Source of the DNA: Liriodendron chinense
Taxonomy: Eukaryota; Streptophyta; Magnoliopsida; Magnoliales; Magnoliaceae
NCBI GenBank assembly: GCA_003013855.2
Contig: PVNU02000875.1
Span: forward strand, 186,001 to 250,000
Direction: 5' to 3'
DNA length: 64,000 bases
Shown here: in pieces, positions 10,957-21,993 of the stretch
Position numbering within the stretch: position 1 is the stretch's first letter
How the letters are laid out: every line of letters begins with the position of its first letter
Notes under the pieces: model-generated
Databases searched by the model: none
What the model was told of the DNA's origin: nothing
What the model saw: the letters and a program-made list of their open reading frames with translations, nothing else
Position numbers and translations under genes: made by a program

Positions 10957-11632
10957 TGACGCAGGGAGGACGTGGTAGGTTGATCACCATCTCTCTAACC
11001 GAGAGTTTCTCGAATCCACGAGAAGAAATAAAAGGATAAAAAAGAGGAAATTAATTTCGAATAATGTTTTTTGATAATTCAATGAATAGAAACGGAATTA
11101 CAATGCATATAAATAGGAAACTAAACCCTAGGTAAAGTATCAGACTCCAACTCCAACTCAAACTCCTAGGAAACGCAACTTACTATAAATAGTAAACTTA
11201 CTATTTATAGAAGTCATTCAATCCTACTAGAACTCTTGGTTTTCGGCCAAAAATAGAAAGTTATTAAACGGACTCAACCATGTTGTTCTACTAAATATTC
11301 TAAGCCATTTTCATGTTGGGCACTAACTCTAAAGCCCTACAGATCCAAAGTTATGAAAATTTACTATAAATAGTAAAACTGAAAATAAACTAGCCTAATG
11401 ACCGTCGATACGGTCGAATCTCGCGATTCCGGCATGGGCAACCCGGTGTAGCGGGTTGGTTGGCTAAAGTAGCTCGAACTACCCCAAATTGATATATTAT
11501 GTCCCGAAACTCATTCCGGATTGCGAGATACAGCTGGTTTACGGTCCTGACGGTCCGAATCACTTTCGACTCTGACCGGTCTTCTTTTGATCCATCTAGG
11601 CCATGAAATAATCAGCAACCCGCTCTACATCA
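10957..11632 (-). repeat. 5' LTR of the gypsy element
   Basis: 676 bp, the pair of 5,756-6,441. Relative to the other LTR it lacks a few bases near 11,355 and differs by a 2-bp deletion near 11,500. Confidence 0.9.
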
Positions 11633-12888
11633 GATGTGTCTTGGAGATATTGTTCATATATTACATGTGTTGTAAGATGTTCTCCATAACATTGAAATGT
11701 TAACCTAACTTAGAAGTAATATTAGAATATTGGGAACACCTTCGTATATATCCTACCGTGATTCTTTCAATTGAAAATGAAAACTTTACTAGTTCTCGAG
11801 TTTGAAAGCTTTGCATATTCTACAGTGCGCACCTTTAATGTGTGTGTGTGTGTGTGGCAAATGTTTTTATTATTTAATGTTGTGATATTTTCGGTCACAA
11901 GCAATGCATGCAAAACTGTTTTCCAGAAGGGGAATTAATGATAACTTGCACGTGAGAAGCTATATCCAATTACATGGCAATTGCGTGCGAAAGGGCATAT
12001 GGATGCCTTATTGTACCTATATGAAATCTATAAATCCAGACGTCTTATACAAGAGAATCCATACCAGGATTCTAACAGTCCTCGGCCTCCTGCAGGAGAA
12101 TATATTACTGGTGGCATATTTGCTACTTCCGGAATTGGAACACAAGACACTTTAATACCATGTCAAATTACAACTTTCTCTCACAATGAGGTGGAGTGAG
12201 AAGAGGTGTGTCCAACCTACTTAAGAGGTGAGACACGAGCATGCACCGGTTTGACTCACCGATGAGGAGAAGTGTGAATGTAGTCCGCTATTGTCATGCG
12301 GAGTGAGTGTTTCACGGCCTCACCAATGTGGCAGGTATGTGAGATCTTACTAATAGCATTGGATGCATGGGTACAACCCTGATGATTTCTAATGATGACT
12401 TAATATGGATCTATGCATTGGATTCCATGCGGATGTGACTATGGCTGTGGACTGCCGTATGATTGGATGCTGACTTTGGCATGAGATGCCGGGTGGTGAC
12501 ATAGTGGTGTTAGTAGTATTGGCTATATGACTCAGAGCATGATCATGATGCACATCATTACATTGCATTACATTTGTATCGGCATCATACCTTACACATT
12601 ACATGCATTCCATCGTACTTGATTCCTTCCTGGCATATTTATTTTTCAACAGTGTCTGATTTCCATTATTCCATTTCAACTGTTTTCCTTGTAGTGTGGC
12701 CATTTGAGCCTTTGATCTGCCTCGTTCGTCTAATGCCCTAAAATTATATGGAAAAATGGATAAACGGTGTGGATCTAACCCATACATCATAATGGGCCCA
12801 CGAAAGTTCCACGAGTCATCACTTTTGGTTTTCTTCTCTCCTCGGACGGACTCTGACGCACCACATAGAAAGCAACGTGTGAAATTTA
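11633..12888. other. Intergenic DNA, no gene recognised
   Basis: Contains a (TG)n tract near 11,840-11,855 and short open frames that resemble nothing I know. The last ~120 bases show degraded foldback-repeat sequence (ACATCATAATGGGCCCAC near 12,782). Confidence 0.4.
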
Positions 12889-13312
12889 CATGGGCCCTAC
12901 GATGATGTATTTATCTACACTGTCCATTTTTTTTTAAGATTATTATGGGATATGAGCCCAAAAAAAGGCAAATTCGAAGTTCAAGTAAACCACACCACAG
13001 GAAAAAGCAAGAAGTGATGCATACCATTGAAAACTTCTTGGGGCTAAGAAAGGCTCTGATCAAGATGATATTTGTGTTTTCCCTTCATCGAGGTCTGTGT
13101 GACCTTATGAATAGGTTATATGGCAAATAAACCTCACAATTAACCTTAGGAAGGTTTCAACGGTAATTCGTTCAATCCCCATTGCTTTTTGTGGTGTGGT
13201 CAACTTAAACTTTGAATGTGCCTTATTTTTTAGTTCATGCTTGGAATGATCTAAAAAAATTGATCGACAATGTGGATCTAACACATAAATTATGGTGGCG
13301 CCAGAGAGATTC
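12889..13312. repeat. Foldback repeat copy (GGGCCCAC family)
   Basis: It starts ACATGGGCCCTACGATGATG and ends with the inverted counterpart near 13,300. The left arm carries ATGAGCCCAAAAAAAGG and CACACCACAGGAAAA. The right arm carries their complements (TGTGGTGTGG, then TTTTTAGTTCATGC). The centre is TTTTCCCTTCATC...CTGTGTGACCTTATGAA. No open frame of note. Confidence 0.8.
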
Positions 13313-13469
13313 CGAGAGAGAAAATCGGCATGTTTTGTGAGCTCTTATCATCAGCAATGACCTATGCCAATGAGAAGCAACGGCCTAGGAATTCCCTTTG
13401 CCTCCAACATGGCGGGGATTGGGTACCACCCTCACCAAGACCTAGCTAGAGACAAACGGTCCTATCATG

Positions 13470-13905
13470 GGATCTATGGGGCCCATCATGATATATTTGT
13501 TTTATCCAAGCAATCCATCCATTTTCAAAGATCGTTTTAAGGCATAATACCAAAAAGGAGGCAGATCGAAAGGTCGAGTGGAGCACACCACATGAAGCAT
13601 TGGTGACAATGTACCCCACTATTGAAACCTTTCTAGGGCCCATTGTGATATTTATTTGCCATCTAACTTATTCGTATGATCACATAGACTAGTATGAAGG
13701 GAAAACATAAATATCAGCTTGATCCGAAACTTCTATGGCCCCCAGGAAGCTTTCAACGGTAGGCATTTAATCCCCACTATTTCTCAAGGTATGGTCCAAT
13801 TAATAATTTGATCTACCTCATTTTTGGACACATAACCTCAAATGATTTTTTCAAAATGGATGCACGACATGGATTAAACAAATACATTAAAATGGGCCCC
13901 CACAG
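13470..13905. repeat. Foldback repeat copy, opposite orientation
   Basis: It opens GGGGCCCATCATGATATATT and closes ACATTAAAATGGGCCCCC. The centre reads ATAAATATCAGCTTGATCC, the complement of the centre of other copies, so this copy is inverted relative to 12,889-13,312. Confidence 0.75.
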
Positions 13906-14045
13906 AGCCCCTAACAGGACCGTCTGTCTCTAACTAGGTCCTGATGGGGTTAGTACCCAAACCCCGCCCCCAGCTCACAAAACACGCTGATTTCTCTCTG
14001 CCAAATTTATGTGTTAGATCCACAACATCCATCAATATTTCCAGA

Positions 14046-14290
14046 TCATTCTAGAGAAGGTCTTGTGAAGTAGAGGCTGCGCTTTCGTATGGGTAGAGAG
14101 GGTGCCTAACACCTTCCCTCTTTGTCATCACGGTCCCTTATCCAAAATTTCATGTTGCAGATCAGGAGTTGTAAGATATCGAATTTTATGATTCTCTAGC
14201 TTAAGGTTTCTATAGGGCCTAGCTGATTGTGGACATCTGAGTTACTGGTTAGTGATGACTCCAAGTCAAATATACAATACCTCGAGTCAA
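14046..14290 (+). repeat. LTR-like fragment related to the 20,930-22,456 LTR
   Basis: Shares ordered blocks with 22,060-22,265: TGAAGTAGAG, ATGGGTAGAGAGGGTGCCTA, ACGGTCCCTTA, GTTTCTATAGGGCCTAGC and TGATGACTCCA. This resembles the downstream part of a Tat/Ogre-type gypsy LTR as I remember that group. Truncated on both sides. Confidence 0.45.
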
Positions 14291-14900
14291 ATACACATGA
14301 AATGTGAAGGCCCCCGTGAGCAGAATCTGCCCCCGATCTAGCGTTCACACCATCAATTAGATGGTTGGGATTGCTTAACCAATGTAAATTTAGATGGTTG
14401 GGATAATTGTTGTAAACTATCACAAAAGCTTGACATCAAAATATATAAAAACTACATCAAACCTTCAAGGTAGGTGAATGATTAAAATGGGGGCCTACAA
14501 CCAATCTGCACCAGATTTTGAATCCCTTCACCAAAAAAAATGATAGAACATAAGAAAGAAATAATATGATATAAATTAACATGAATTTAGTTGCCTACTG
14601 CTTGATGCATCAAGAGCAAGTTAGGGCCAACCGTGATATTCGTCAGAATCCACTCCGACAATCCATTTTTGCTGGGTCTTGTTAGGATACTAGTCCAAAA
14701 ATGAGGTAGACCCAAAATCTAAGTGGGTCACGTAATTGAAAAAAGTTGGGAGGGAAATGCGTGCGATTGAGACCTTCCCAAGGCTCAGCGTGATGTTTAT
14801 ATGCCATTGAAATTGTTCGTAAGGTCATTTCACTCCTAAATGAACTCAGGAAAATATTGGGTGCCCCCACCAGGACTGGGTCAGAGATCTACGATCTTGT
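14291..14900. other. Intergenic DNA with a partial foldback repeat
   Basis: No gene seen. 14,620-14,870 is half of a foldback copy (AACCGTGATATTCGTCAG... then ATGCGTGCGATTGAGACC). Confidence 0.4.
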
Positions 14901-14911
14901 CAAGGGAATTG

Positions 14912-15490
14912 TGGGGCCCACCGTGATGTACACGTTTTATCCATGCCGTCCTTCCACTTTGACAAATAATTTTAGGGCATGAGCCCATAAAAGGAGGTTG
15001 ATTAAAGGCTCAAGTAGACCACACTACTGGAAGTAGTGGGGATTGAAAGCTTACCCCTTGGAAACTTCTCGGGGGCACAGAAGTTTTGGATCAAGCTATT
15101 ATTTATGTTTTCCCTTGTAGAAGTCAATATGACCTCATGAACAGGGTGGATGGAAAATAAACATCATGGTGGGCCCTAGGAAATTTTCAACAGTAGGAAT
15201 TCAATCTCCACTGTTCCTGTGGTGTGGTCTACTTGAGCCTTTTATCTACCTCCTTTTTGGCTTCGTAACCTAAAATGATTTGTCAAAATGGACGGACAAC
15301 ATCTATAGAATATATATATCATGGTGGGCCCTAGGAAGTTTTCGACAGTAGGAATTCAATCTCTTCCTGTGGTGTGGTCTACTTGAGCCTTTTTCTGCCT
15401 CCTTTTTGGCTTCGTAACTAAAATGATTTGTCAAAATGGATGGACGGCATGGATAATATATATATATATATATGGTGCGCCCCACAGATC
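14912..15490. repeat. Foldback repeat with its right arm duplicated
   Basis: The left end GGGGCCCACCGTGATGTACA starts near 14,912, and the right end ATCATGGTGGGCCC falls near 15,330. About 155 bp of the right arm (15,158-15,330) then recur as 15,317-15,485, with TA microsatellite growth (TATATATATATATATATGG near 15,460). Confidence 0.75.
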
Positions 15491-15559
15491 CTCGAACAGG
15501 ACTTTAATTAACTCTAACGAGGTCATGGTGGGGTAGTAACCAATCCGTGCCAAAAAATA

Positions 15560-16479
15560 TTAGCCTAATCTGAAGCTGTAGTGCCCCAGGAATGTTTCAA
15601 CAGTGGACGTTCAATCCCCACTTTTCCTATACTGTGGCTTATTTGAGTTTTGGATCTGCTTCATTTGTAGCCTCATGCCCTAATAGGAGCTGGAAAAATG
15701 GATGGATGAGGTGGATTTCTTACAAACATCACGGTATGCCCCACCTAGTTTGGGATTGAAAGAATCGGGCCGGTAGCAGGCAATCCACGCCCCCTTTTTT
15801 TTTTTTTTTTTTTTCTTCTATATATGTCGAATTTTGAATAATCCTGCGCACGGATTATTCAAAATTTCATACGGTGGACAGGCCCCTACCAGGACCAAGT
15901 CGTCCCGTCGTGGCATGGCAGGACGCAATTTGGGTCCAATTTCCACACCATTCGGTACACCCACGTACAACATTTTCTGCGCAGTTACACCTGTGCTTGC
16001 GTGTGGATTCTCAATTATACAATGTTAAGGGCAAATTTCAAGGGCCATATATTACCAATATGGCAAAGAAAGTGGGTGACAAAATGACAAAAATGCCATT
16101 TTACTGTTAAAAAGAAAGGAGGTCCGTTGGATGGAACCTGCAGGGTGCATCATTTCTTGATCTGGGACTGTCATCTGATAGGGCTTACTACCCTTGGGAG
16201 GTTGCCTGAAAGATCTTACCTATAGGATGATCCCGATCACCCGATTGGGCCTAACTATCCATTTTGTTAGTTGTAGACCACTGGATGTAAGTTGTAAACC
16301 ACCGGTTGCATGGATGAGGACATCTGATAGGGGATGTTTTGGTCCAAGAATCATACATGATGTGGCCCACCGGATAAAGGAATTACATATATGGTACCCG
16401 AAATAGTGGGTTTCTATAAAGTCTCCAGCTACTATGAAGCCTATGATCTGACAATCTAGACCGTCCATATATATGTAGG
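15560..16479 (+). repeat. Dispersed ~1 kb repeat, left part, interrupted by an LTR element
   Basis: Shares long blocks with 44,090-45,220 and 52,430-53,470: CATGGATGGAGG-type start, a T run, TATTCAAAATTTC, GGGCAAATTTCAAGGGCCAT, CTATAGGATGATCCCGATCA and TGATCTGACAATCTAGACCG. The match resumes at 18,862, after the inserted LTR retrotransposon. No protein is recognisable. Confidence 0.75.
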
Positions 16480-17054
16480 TGATGTAGAGCAAGAGTCCCT
16501 TAATGACGGACGAGGATCGTACACACATTTCTTATCTCACATGGACCAGAATGGATTCAAGAAAAGTGGCAGAAATTTAGCAGATTTTAGAGGCTCGACG
16601 GATCTGATCCGTCACCTGAAGATTTTTTTGGATCGTAAGGCTGAAATCTCTGGATGATTTTTGCCTGTTTCGACCGATCAACCGATCCTGTTGACCCGTC
16701 GACACTCAACTTCGACCGGTCGACGGATCAGGTCGAAAGGTCAAAGGGTTCCGACAAATTTGCGTGAACTTGCCTGATTTTTCTAATTTACTTTCCTTAA
16801 TTGATTAGCACTTCACAATTGCATATATATATGGTTTGTTAGGGTTATTTAAGCTCATTTATTTTTATCGTTAAACATTCTTCATTATTATTAATCAAAT
16901 TTTAAGCTTGATCGTTCTTCTTCTCGTGGATTTGAGATTTTTTCTCGTGGATTCGAGGAAGCTTCATTGAGGATCCTAAAGAGTTCTGTAGATTCAGAGT
17001 AGTTATCTTGTGAGAAAGATGGTGATCAACCTCACCATGTCCCTCCTTATGTCA
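16480..17054 (+). repeat. 5' LTR of the non-autonomous element
   Basis: Starts TGATGTAGAG and ends TATGTCA. Matches 18,284-18,856 along its length. Confidence 0.85.
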
Positions 17055-17056
17055 AG

Positions 17057-17068
17057 TGGTATTAGAGC
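17057..17068 (+). other. Primer-binding site
   Basis: TGGTATTAGAGC differs by one base from the TGGTATCAGAGC complement of initiator methionine tRNA. Confidence 0.8.
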
Positions 17069-18283
17069 AAGGGCTCCCCTCACGCCGATGGTAACTAACG
17101 AAGGTATGGACTACAATCCTGTAGATGGTGATCTAGGGATTCTTCATCTAGCGGAGAGGATGGAAGCTCTCCATTGGGAGAAATGACAAGCTATGCAAGG
17201 GCTAAAGGCTTCCTTCGACCATGTAGTAGAGGCCATACGACTGTGTGCAAGGGCTGCAAACATCAATTTGTAGGTAGTCATGGATGAAACAACGGTTATT
17301 ATCACAATTCCTATACAATGATGAAGATTTGGTTGAGACGGAGTCGCAACATATCCCCAACACCATCGACAACGCATATGTCGTCCTTGCGACAACGAAA
17401 ATCTTACCCAAAACTTTTAAAGTAGAGGGGCAGTCTTCTGTACCTATATATGAGATTTCACAACAGAATTTGAGGCCAATGTGTTGGTTTCAAATGATTG
17501 TGCTAAAAATTTGGATGAGATTTTTGAAGTAAATTTTAATAATATTGGGGACGAACACTTGCCCCATGGAGATTTGAAAATTATTAATTAGTTGGCATCA
17601 CATGTTCCTTCTTCTGACAAATATCGAGAAGAAAATGCATGTTTCATGCCCGTAGATACCGTGTCATTTCCTATTAAGATGCTTCCTTCATCAATACATG
17701 AGAGGTCCGTTGAGGGGAACAATCAAGTGGTCAGTGAGATTTCTTCTGAAGAGTTGGTTCTAAATGCATGTGATACAAATTCAACTGAGATCCTTGAAAT
17801 ATAGCCTATTCATATCTCAAAAGTTGTCCAAAATTATGAGGAGGTGAAGGAGATCGTTACCTCCATTGTGAAGAATAAGGAAGAAGGGCCTGTAGACATC
17901 TCAAAATTTGTGGAGCCAGCTTTACAGGAATCCATGAGCATCCCATAATATGTCATGCCAACACTGCTGGAATTTAAGGCAATCGTGGTTGCCGAACTTA
18001 CTGATGATTTGTTCCTTGTGCAGGACATTACTTTCTCTCAACTTGAGCCAGTCTTTGACAACACGAAGAATCCTTCTATAGATCATCAGCCCCAATCTAA
18101 GAAGAAATCAGGGAATTTTATTGTCGCACATCAGGAAGTGGTTAATACTGCATGGAGCAACTCCAACCTACTGAAGAACTCGTGTGCGTATAGCAAGCCA
18201 AGGCTGTTAAGGAAGTTAAGCGTGCATCATGGCCCGATTTCAATGCATAACTCGAGGACGAGTTACTTTGAAGTGGAGAGGTC
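17069..18283 (+). pseudogene. Internal region with a pol C-terminal tail
   Basis: Short broken frames (17,284-17,532; 17,592-17,804; 17,955-18,356). The last contains NSRTSYFEVERSDVEKE and runs across the LTR start. It resembles the SSSFEVEENDVE tail of the larger gypsy element at 6,369-6,782. Nothing enzymatic is recognisable. A purine tract (GAAGTGGAGAGG) lies just before the LTR at 18,284. Confidence 0.55.
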
Positions 18284-18856
18284 TGATGTAGAGAAAGAGC
18301 CCTCTGATGAAGGACAAGGATCACACACATTCCTATCTCACATGGGCCGGAAATGATTTTAAGGAAAGTGGAAGAAATTCACCAGATTTCAGAGGCCCGA
18401 CAGATTACTTGACGGATTTGGTCCCTCACTTGAAGATTTTTCTGGATCGCAAGGCTGAACTCTCTAAATGATTTCTGCCTGTTTCGACTGATCGTGTCGA
18501 TTAGTCAATACTCAACTTCGACTTGTCGACGGATCGGATCGACAAGTCGAAGGGCTTTGACATATTTGCATGAACTTGCAACATTTTTCTGATTTAGTTT
18601 ACTTATTTGATTAAGACTTTCCTAATGCATATCTAAGATTTGATAGGATTATTTAAGCTTGTTTATTTTCATTGTTAAACATCCTTCATTATTATTAATC
18701 AAATTTTAACCTTGGTCATTTCTTCTCCTGGATTCAAAATTTTCCCTCATGGATTCGAAGAAACTATGTTGAGGATTTTGAAGAGCTCCGTGAATTTGGA
18801 GTAGTTATTCCATGAAGAAGATGGCGATCAACCTCACCACGTCCCTCCTCGCGTCA
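18284..18856 (+). repeat. 3' LTR of the non-autonomous element
   Basis: 573 bp, TGATGTAGAG...GCGTCA. Followed by ATAGG, the right target duplicate. A near-identical copy lies at 22,800-23,369 because of the tandem duplication. Confidence 0.85.
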
Positions 18857-18861
18857 ATAGG

Positions 18862-19385
18862 CCCTCAAAGAATGGAACAAGCCCCAAATACCCAAATAAG
18901 ACTCCCAATCGAAGGATCATTGTCCTGCAACATGTAACAATGGTCTAAATTTAACACAAAAGGCCAACAATAAGATGCTTGTGACTGGGACATGTCCCAA
19001 CGTGGGTATCATCAAATAGAACGCTTGGATCTTTGATCCATCAGGTCCCTTAAACATATTCCACCTGATGAAGATGTCCTTGGCCCAATGATCACATGAG
19101 TCCTGGACAAGGGAGAAGATGAGGTGTTACCCAGGTAACACCTTAGTGGGTGTCCCAACGTTATTATGGGGCCCACCTTGATGATGTGTTGTATATCTAT
19201 GTCGTCCACTCATTTCACAGTTCATTTTAGGGGGCGGTCCCAAAAGTTAAGCATATCCAAATATCAGGTGTACCACACCACAGGAAACAGTAGTTATTGA
19301 ACACTCAGTGCGCTTAAAAGCTTCCCAAGGCCTACTATAAGCGGATTGGTAATGTTTATTTTCCATATGAATAAATATGAACACC
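18862..19385. repeat. Right part of the dispersed repeat plus a foldback half
   Basis: AATGGAACAAGCCCCAAATA through CACATGAGTCCTGGACAAG matches 45,015-45,205 and continues the dispersed repeat cut by the LTR element. From ~19,120, GTGTTACCC...GGGGCCCACCTTGATGATG is a foldback arm. Confidence 0.7.
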
Positions 19386-20040
19386 TACTATAAAAATTAA
19401 TCTTTTTATCGCGAGTCAACTCGTCGCAAAAGTGTTTTAGCGATGTGTTGCTCGTCGCTAATTTTGTTGCAGATACGGCGTCACAAATTATATTTTGTGA
19501 CGAAAACACCAACTCGTCGCTAATTAGTTAATTATTTGCGACGACCAAATAATTCATCGCAAAATATAGTTAATTAGCGACGAGTTGACACGTCGCCATT
19601 ACATATCGTAAAACGTCGCTAAAGATGAAACTCGTCGCTAATAAAGACATTTTGCTACAAATCCACTCGTCGCTAAAAATGCAAAACTTCGTCACAAAAG
19701 CTTTTGTGACGATTATTACTCATCGCCAATTTTGTCGCAGATACGATGTCACAAATTATATTTAACGACGAAAACACCAACTCCTTGCCTATGAGTTAAT
19801 TATTTATGACGAATTAATAACTTGTCGCAAAATATAGCTAATTAGCGACGAGTTGAACGTCACCATTGTATATATAAAAAAAAATTCGCTAAAGATATAT
19901 CTCATCGTTAATAAAGACATTTTCCGACAAGTTCACTTGTCGCAAAAGCCTTTTTGCGACAAGTGTTTGTCGCTGCCAATTATATTTATTGATTTATTAG
20001 CGACAAGTAAAATTCGTCGCTAATAGAAATATTTTTTAAT
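19386..20040. repeat. GCGACGAGTT / AACTCGTCGC subterminal repeat array (copy A)
   Basis: Dozens of short motifs GTCGCTAA, TTGCGACGA and GCGACGAGTT in both orientations. Such arrays are typical of the subterminal regions of plant CACTA elements. No clean CACTA terminus is visible; the left limit reads CACCTACTATAAAAATT. Another copy lies at 23,890-24,640 and a more distant one at 35,190-35,720. Confidence 0.65.
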
Positions 20041-20386
20041 ATTTTTTCTATTTTTAATTTTTTATGTTTTTCCTTATTTGAACCAATTAATCCAACAAAA
20101 TAACATGTACACATGTCCAAATTTTTCAATAAAAATCAATAAAATAAAAAAAGCAAAGCGCGTCCTCGATAATGCGATGGGGCCCGATAAGATTGCACTA
20201 GTCAGTATCCAAATTTTCCAATAAAAATCAATAAAATAAAAAAAGAAACGCATGTCCTCGATAATGCGATGAGGCCCGGTAAGATAGCACCAGTCTGTAG
20301 GAAAATCTACAAAATAATTGAAATAAATTATGATTAGTGATCCTATTATACACTACTTGCATATATAATTTAAATGTGAAACTTAC

Positions 20387-20701
20387 CACTGAGGATGTGA
20401 TTAGGGTAGCTGCAACATTAGGATCATCCAATTGAGCCTGTCATGTCCATATATCCTTTATTGTCCCCTGTATGACCTGCCCTGTATGACCTGCACCTCA
20501 GTCCTGAGCTCAACCAATGCTGCCTTTGCCTGCTCGGCCCTACTTGTAGCCTCATCTGCATCAGCATGGCTATAATGGGTTGATGCAGGCACCTCCCCAT
20601 GCCTGAGCCTACGAATAGCTAGATCCAAAGCCAAAGGCCCTAAAGCATGCCTCGTCTCCTATCAACAGTGCAGTGACCTCCGACTAGGATAGAGTATGAA
20701 G
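20387..20701 (-). pseudogene. CACTA-associated ORF exon, copy A (frameshifted)
   Basis: Counterpart of the exon at 25,110-25,407, with the same donor (GTAAGT) and acceptor (CTATAG). It carries a 14-bp direct duplication (CCTGTATGACCTGC twice, ~20,468-20,495) that shifts the frame, so it cannot encode the full exon. Confidence 0.55.
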
Positions 20702-21147
20702 CTATAGCATATTATTCTGCAATATTAATAAAACATCATGAGTATGAAATGAACAAGTAATAAAACAACTTTAAAATAAGTTAGAACGATTCTTACATAT
20801 AGCTTCCCGCAAGGTAGTCACCCAAGTGTTTGTCATCTTCCTCATGTATGTTTTTGGATAGAAAGTAATGAGATACACGTACTTGCTTCTAGATAAGTAG
20901 GGTTACAATTGCGGATCCATCTAGCCAACTGTAGACACCCCACCTTCGGCTACACTGTTGGTAGAGATAGCTGGTTGAATGGAGGACCGTACCCCCAAAT
21001 CCCAAGTCCAAACTCAGCCAAACTCACCCTTGTAAGCCCCATTCCATAGCCCAGTTCAAGCCCAAACCCAGTCAACCCAGTCCTAAACATCACCCTGAAA
21101 AACACCCCATAAGAAAAGCCAACCAAAAAATCCCAAAAAAAGTCAAA

Positions 21148-21295
21148 CTCACTGAGTCAACCCGCTGAGTCAACCCGTCGAGTCAACCCGTCGAGTCAAA
21201 ACACCGAGTCAACCCGTCGAGTCAACCCATCGAGTCAAATCACCGAGTCGACCCGCTGAGTCAACTCACTGAGTCGACCCAGCGAGTCAAACAGC
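21148..21295 (+). repeat. GAGTCAACCCG short tandem repeat inside the LTR
   Basis: About ten copies of a ~13-bp unit, GAGTCAACCCGTC with variants (CGAGTCGACCC, TGAGTCAACTC), in the U3 part upstream of the TATA box. Confidence 0.85.
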
Positions 21296-21716
21296 AGCCC
21301 CGAGGGAACGACCGTACCTCGCTGGAAATCGAGGAACGGCCGTACAGGCGGCCCATATCAGGCCGCCCAAAAATAATTACACGAAGTGCCACTGCTCGCT
21401 GCTATAAATACCCCCCTCCCCTTCTCATTTCAGCATCCCTCAAGTCCAGCCAGTCCGGGTGCGGTCCGAGTCCTTCTCCACCCCTTAGCCCATTTTTCCA
21501 CCAAGGAGAGCCCGAGTGAGGAGAGTCTAGCCCTGGTCCAGCCCAGCCTGACCATTGGTCCAAGCCTCCCAAGCCATCCAAATCTTGATCCAGCCACTCG
21601 AAGCCAATCCTTGCGACACCTCCGTCCACCCAGCTACTCTTTTCCAGCATCATCTCATTTGCATCTAGCATAAGTGCAACTTCTACTTTTCTTCCAACCC
21701 CCCTGCTTCACTGCAA

Positions 21717-21993
21717 ACACTTTGATTATTCAAACACACCACATGCATCTCGCATAAAGCACCTGTCAGTTCGAGCGTATGCTCTGGGCTTGCCCGTTGT
21801 TGGAACCTGCCCATCAGAAACTCTTACTGTTCAGACCTGCATTCACGTACATATCACTATAGACACTTTGAATATTCAAGCACACAGCATGCATCATCTC
21901 GCATAAAGCACCTGTCAGTTCGAGCGTACGCTCTGGGTTTGCCCGTTGTTGGAACCTACCCATCAGAAACTCTTACTGTTCAGACCCGCATTC
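21717..21993 (+). repeat. ~135-bp tandem duplication downstream of the TATA box
   Basis: CACTTTGATTATTCAA... through CTGTTCAGACCTGCATTC recurs immediately as 21,861-21,993 with a few substitutions. Both include GCATAAAGCACCTGTCAGTT. Confidence 0.9.

Larger units (their letters stand above)
5756..11632 (-). mobile_element. Ty3/gypsy LTR retrotransposon, decayed, full length
   Basis: Two direct LTRs (5,756-6,441 and 10,957-11,632) enclose a minus-strand internal region in the order gag, protease, RT, RNase H, integrase, which is the Ty3/gypsy order. LTR ends on the coding strand are TGATGTAG...GCGTCA. Flanks are AATGT on the left and GATGT on the right, a 5-bp target duplication with one mismatch. 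A primer-binding site lies inside the right LTR and a purine tract next to the left LTR. I counted about 31 substitutions between the LTRs, mostly transitions, plus small indels. All reading frames are broken, so it is not autonomous now. The pol C-terminus runs into the 3' LTR. Confidence 0.93.
16480..18856 (+). mobile_element. Non-autonomous gypsy-derived LTR retrotransposon
   Basis: Two direct LTRs of ~575 bp (TGATGTAGAG...GTCA) enclose only ~1.2 kb. A primer-binding site TGGTATTAGAGC follows the first LTR by two bases. The flanks GTAGG and ATAGG form a 5-bp target duplication with one change. The uninterrupted site is preserved at ~45,000 (CCATATGATAGGTC). The internal part lacks gag, RT and integrase motifs; only a pol tail (NSRTSYFEVERSDVE) touches the second LTR. 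Like the large gypsy element, its LTR starts TGATGTAG inside the tail codons, so it looks like a deletion derivative of a related lineage. Confidence 0.85.

Noticed and set aside
16194..16528. Frames similar to others at 40,535-40,903 and 53,110-53,400
   Set aside because: The similarity comes from the dispersed non-coding repeat. Stops and frame changes differ between copies, so there is no sign of protein conservation.
19386..20040. CRISPR-like appearance of short regular repeats
   Set aside because: Repeats occur in both orientations without uniform spacers, in a plant nuclear context; typical of CACTA subterminal regions.
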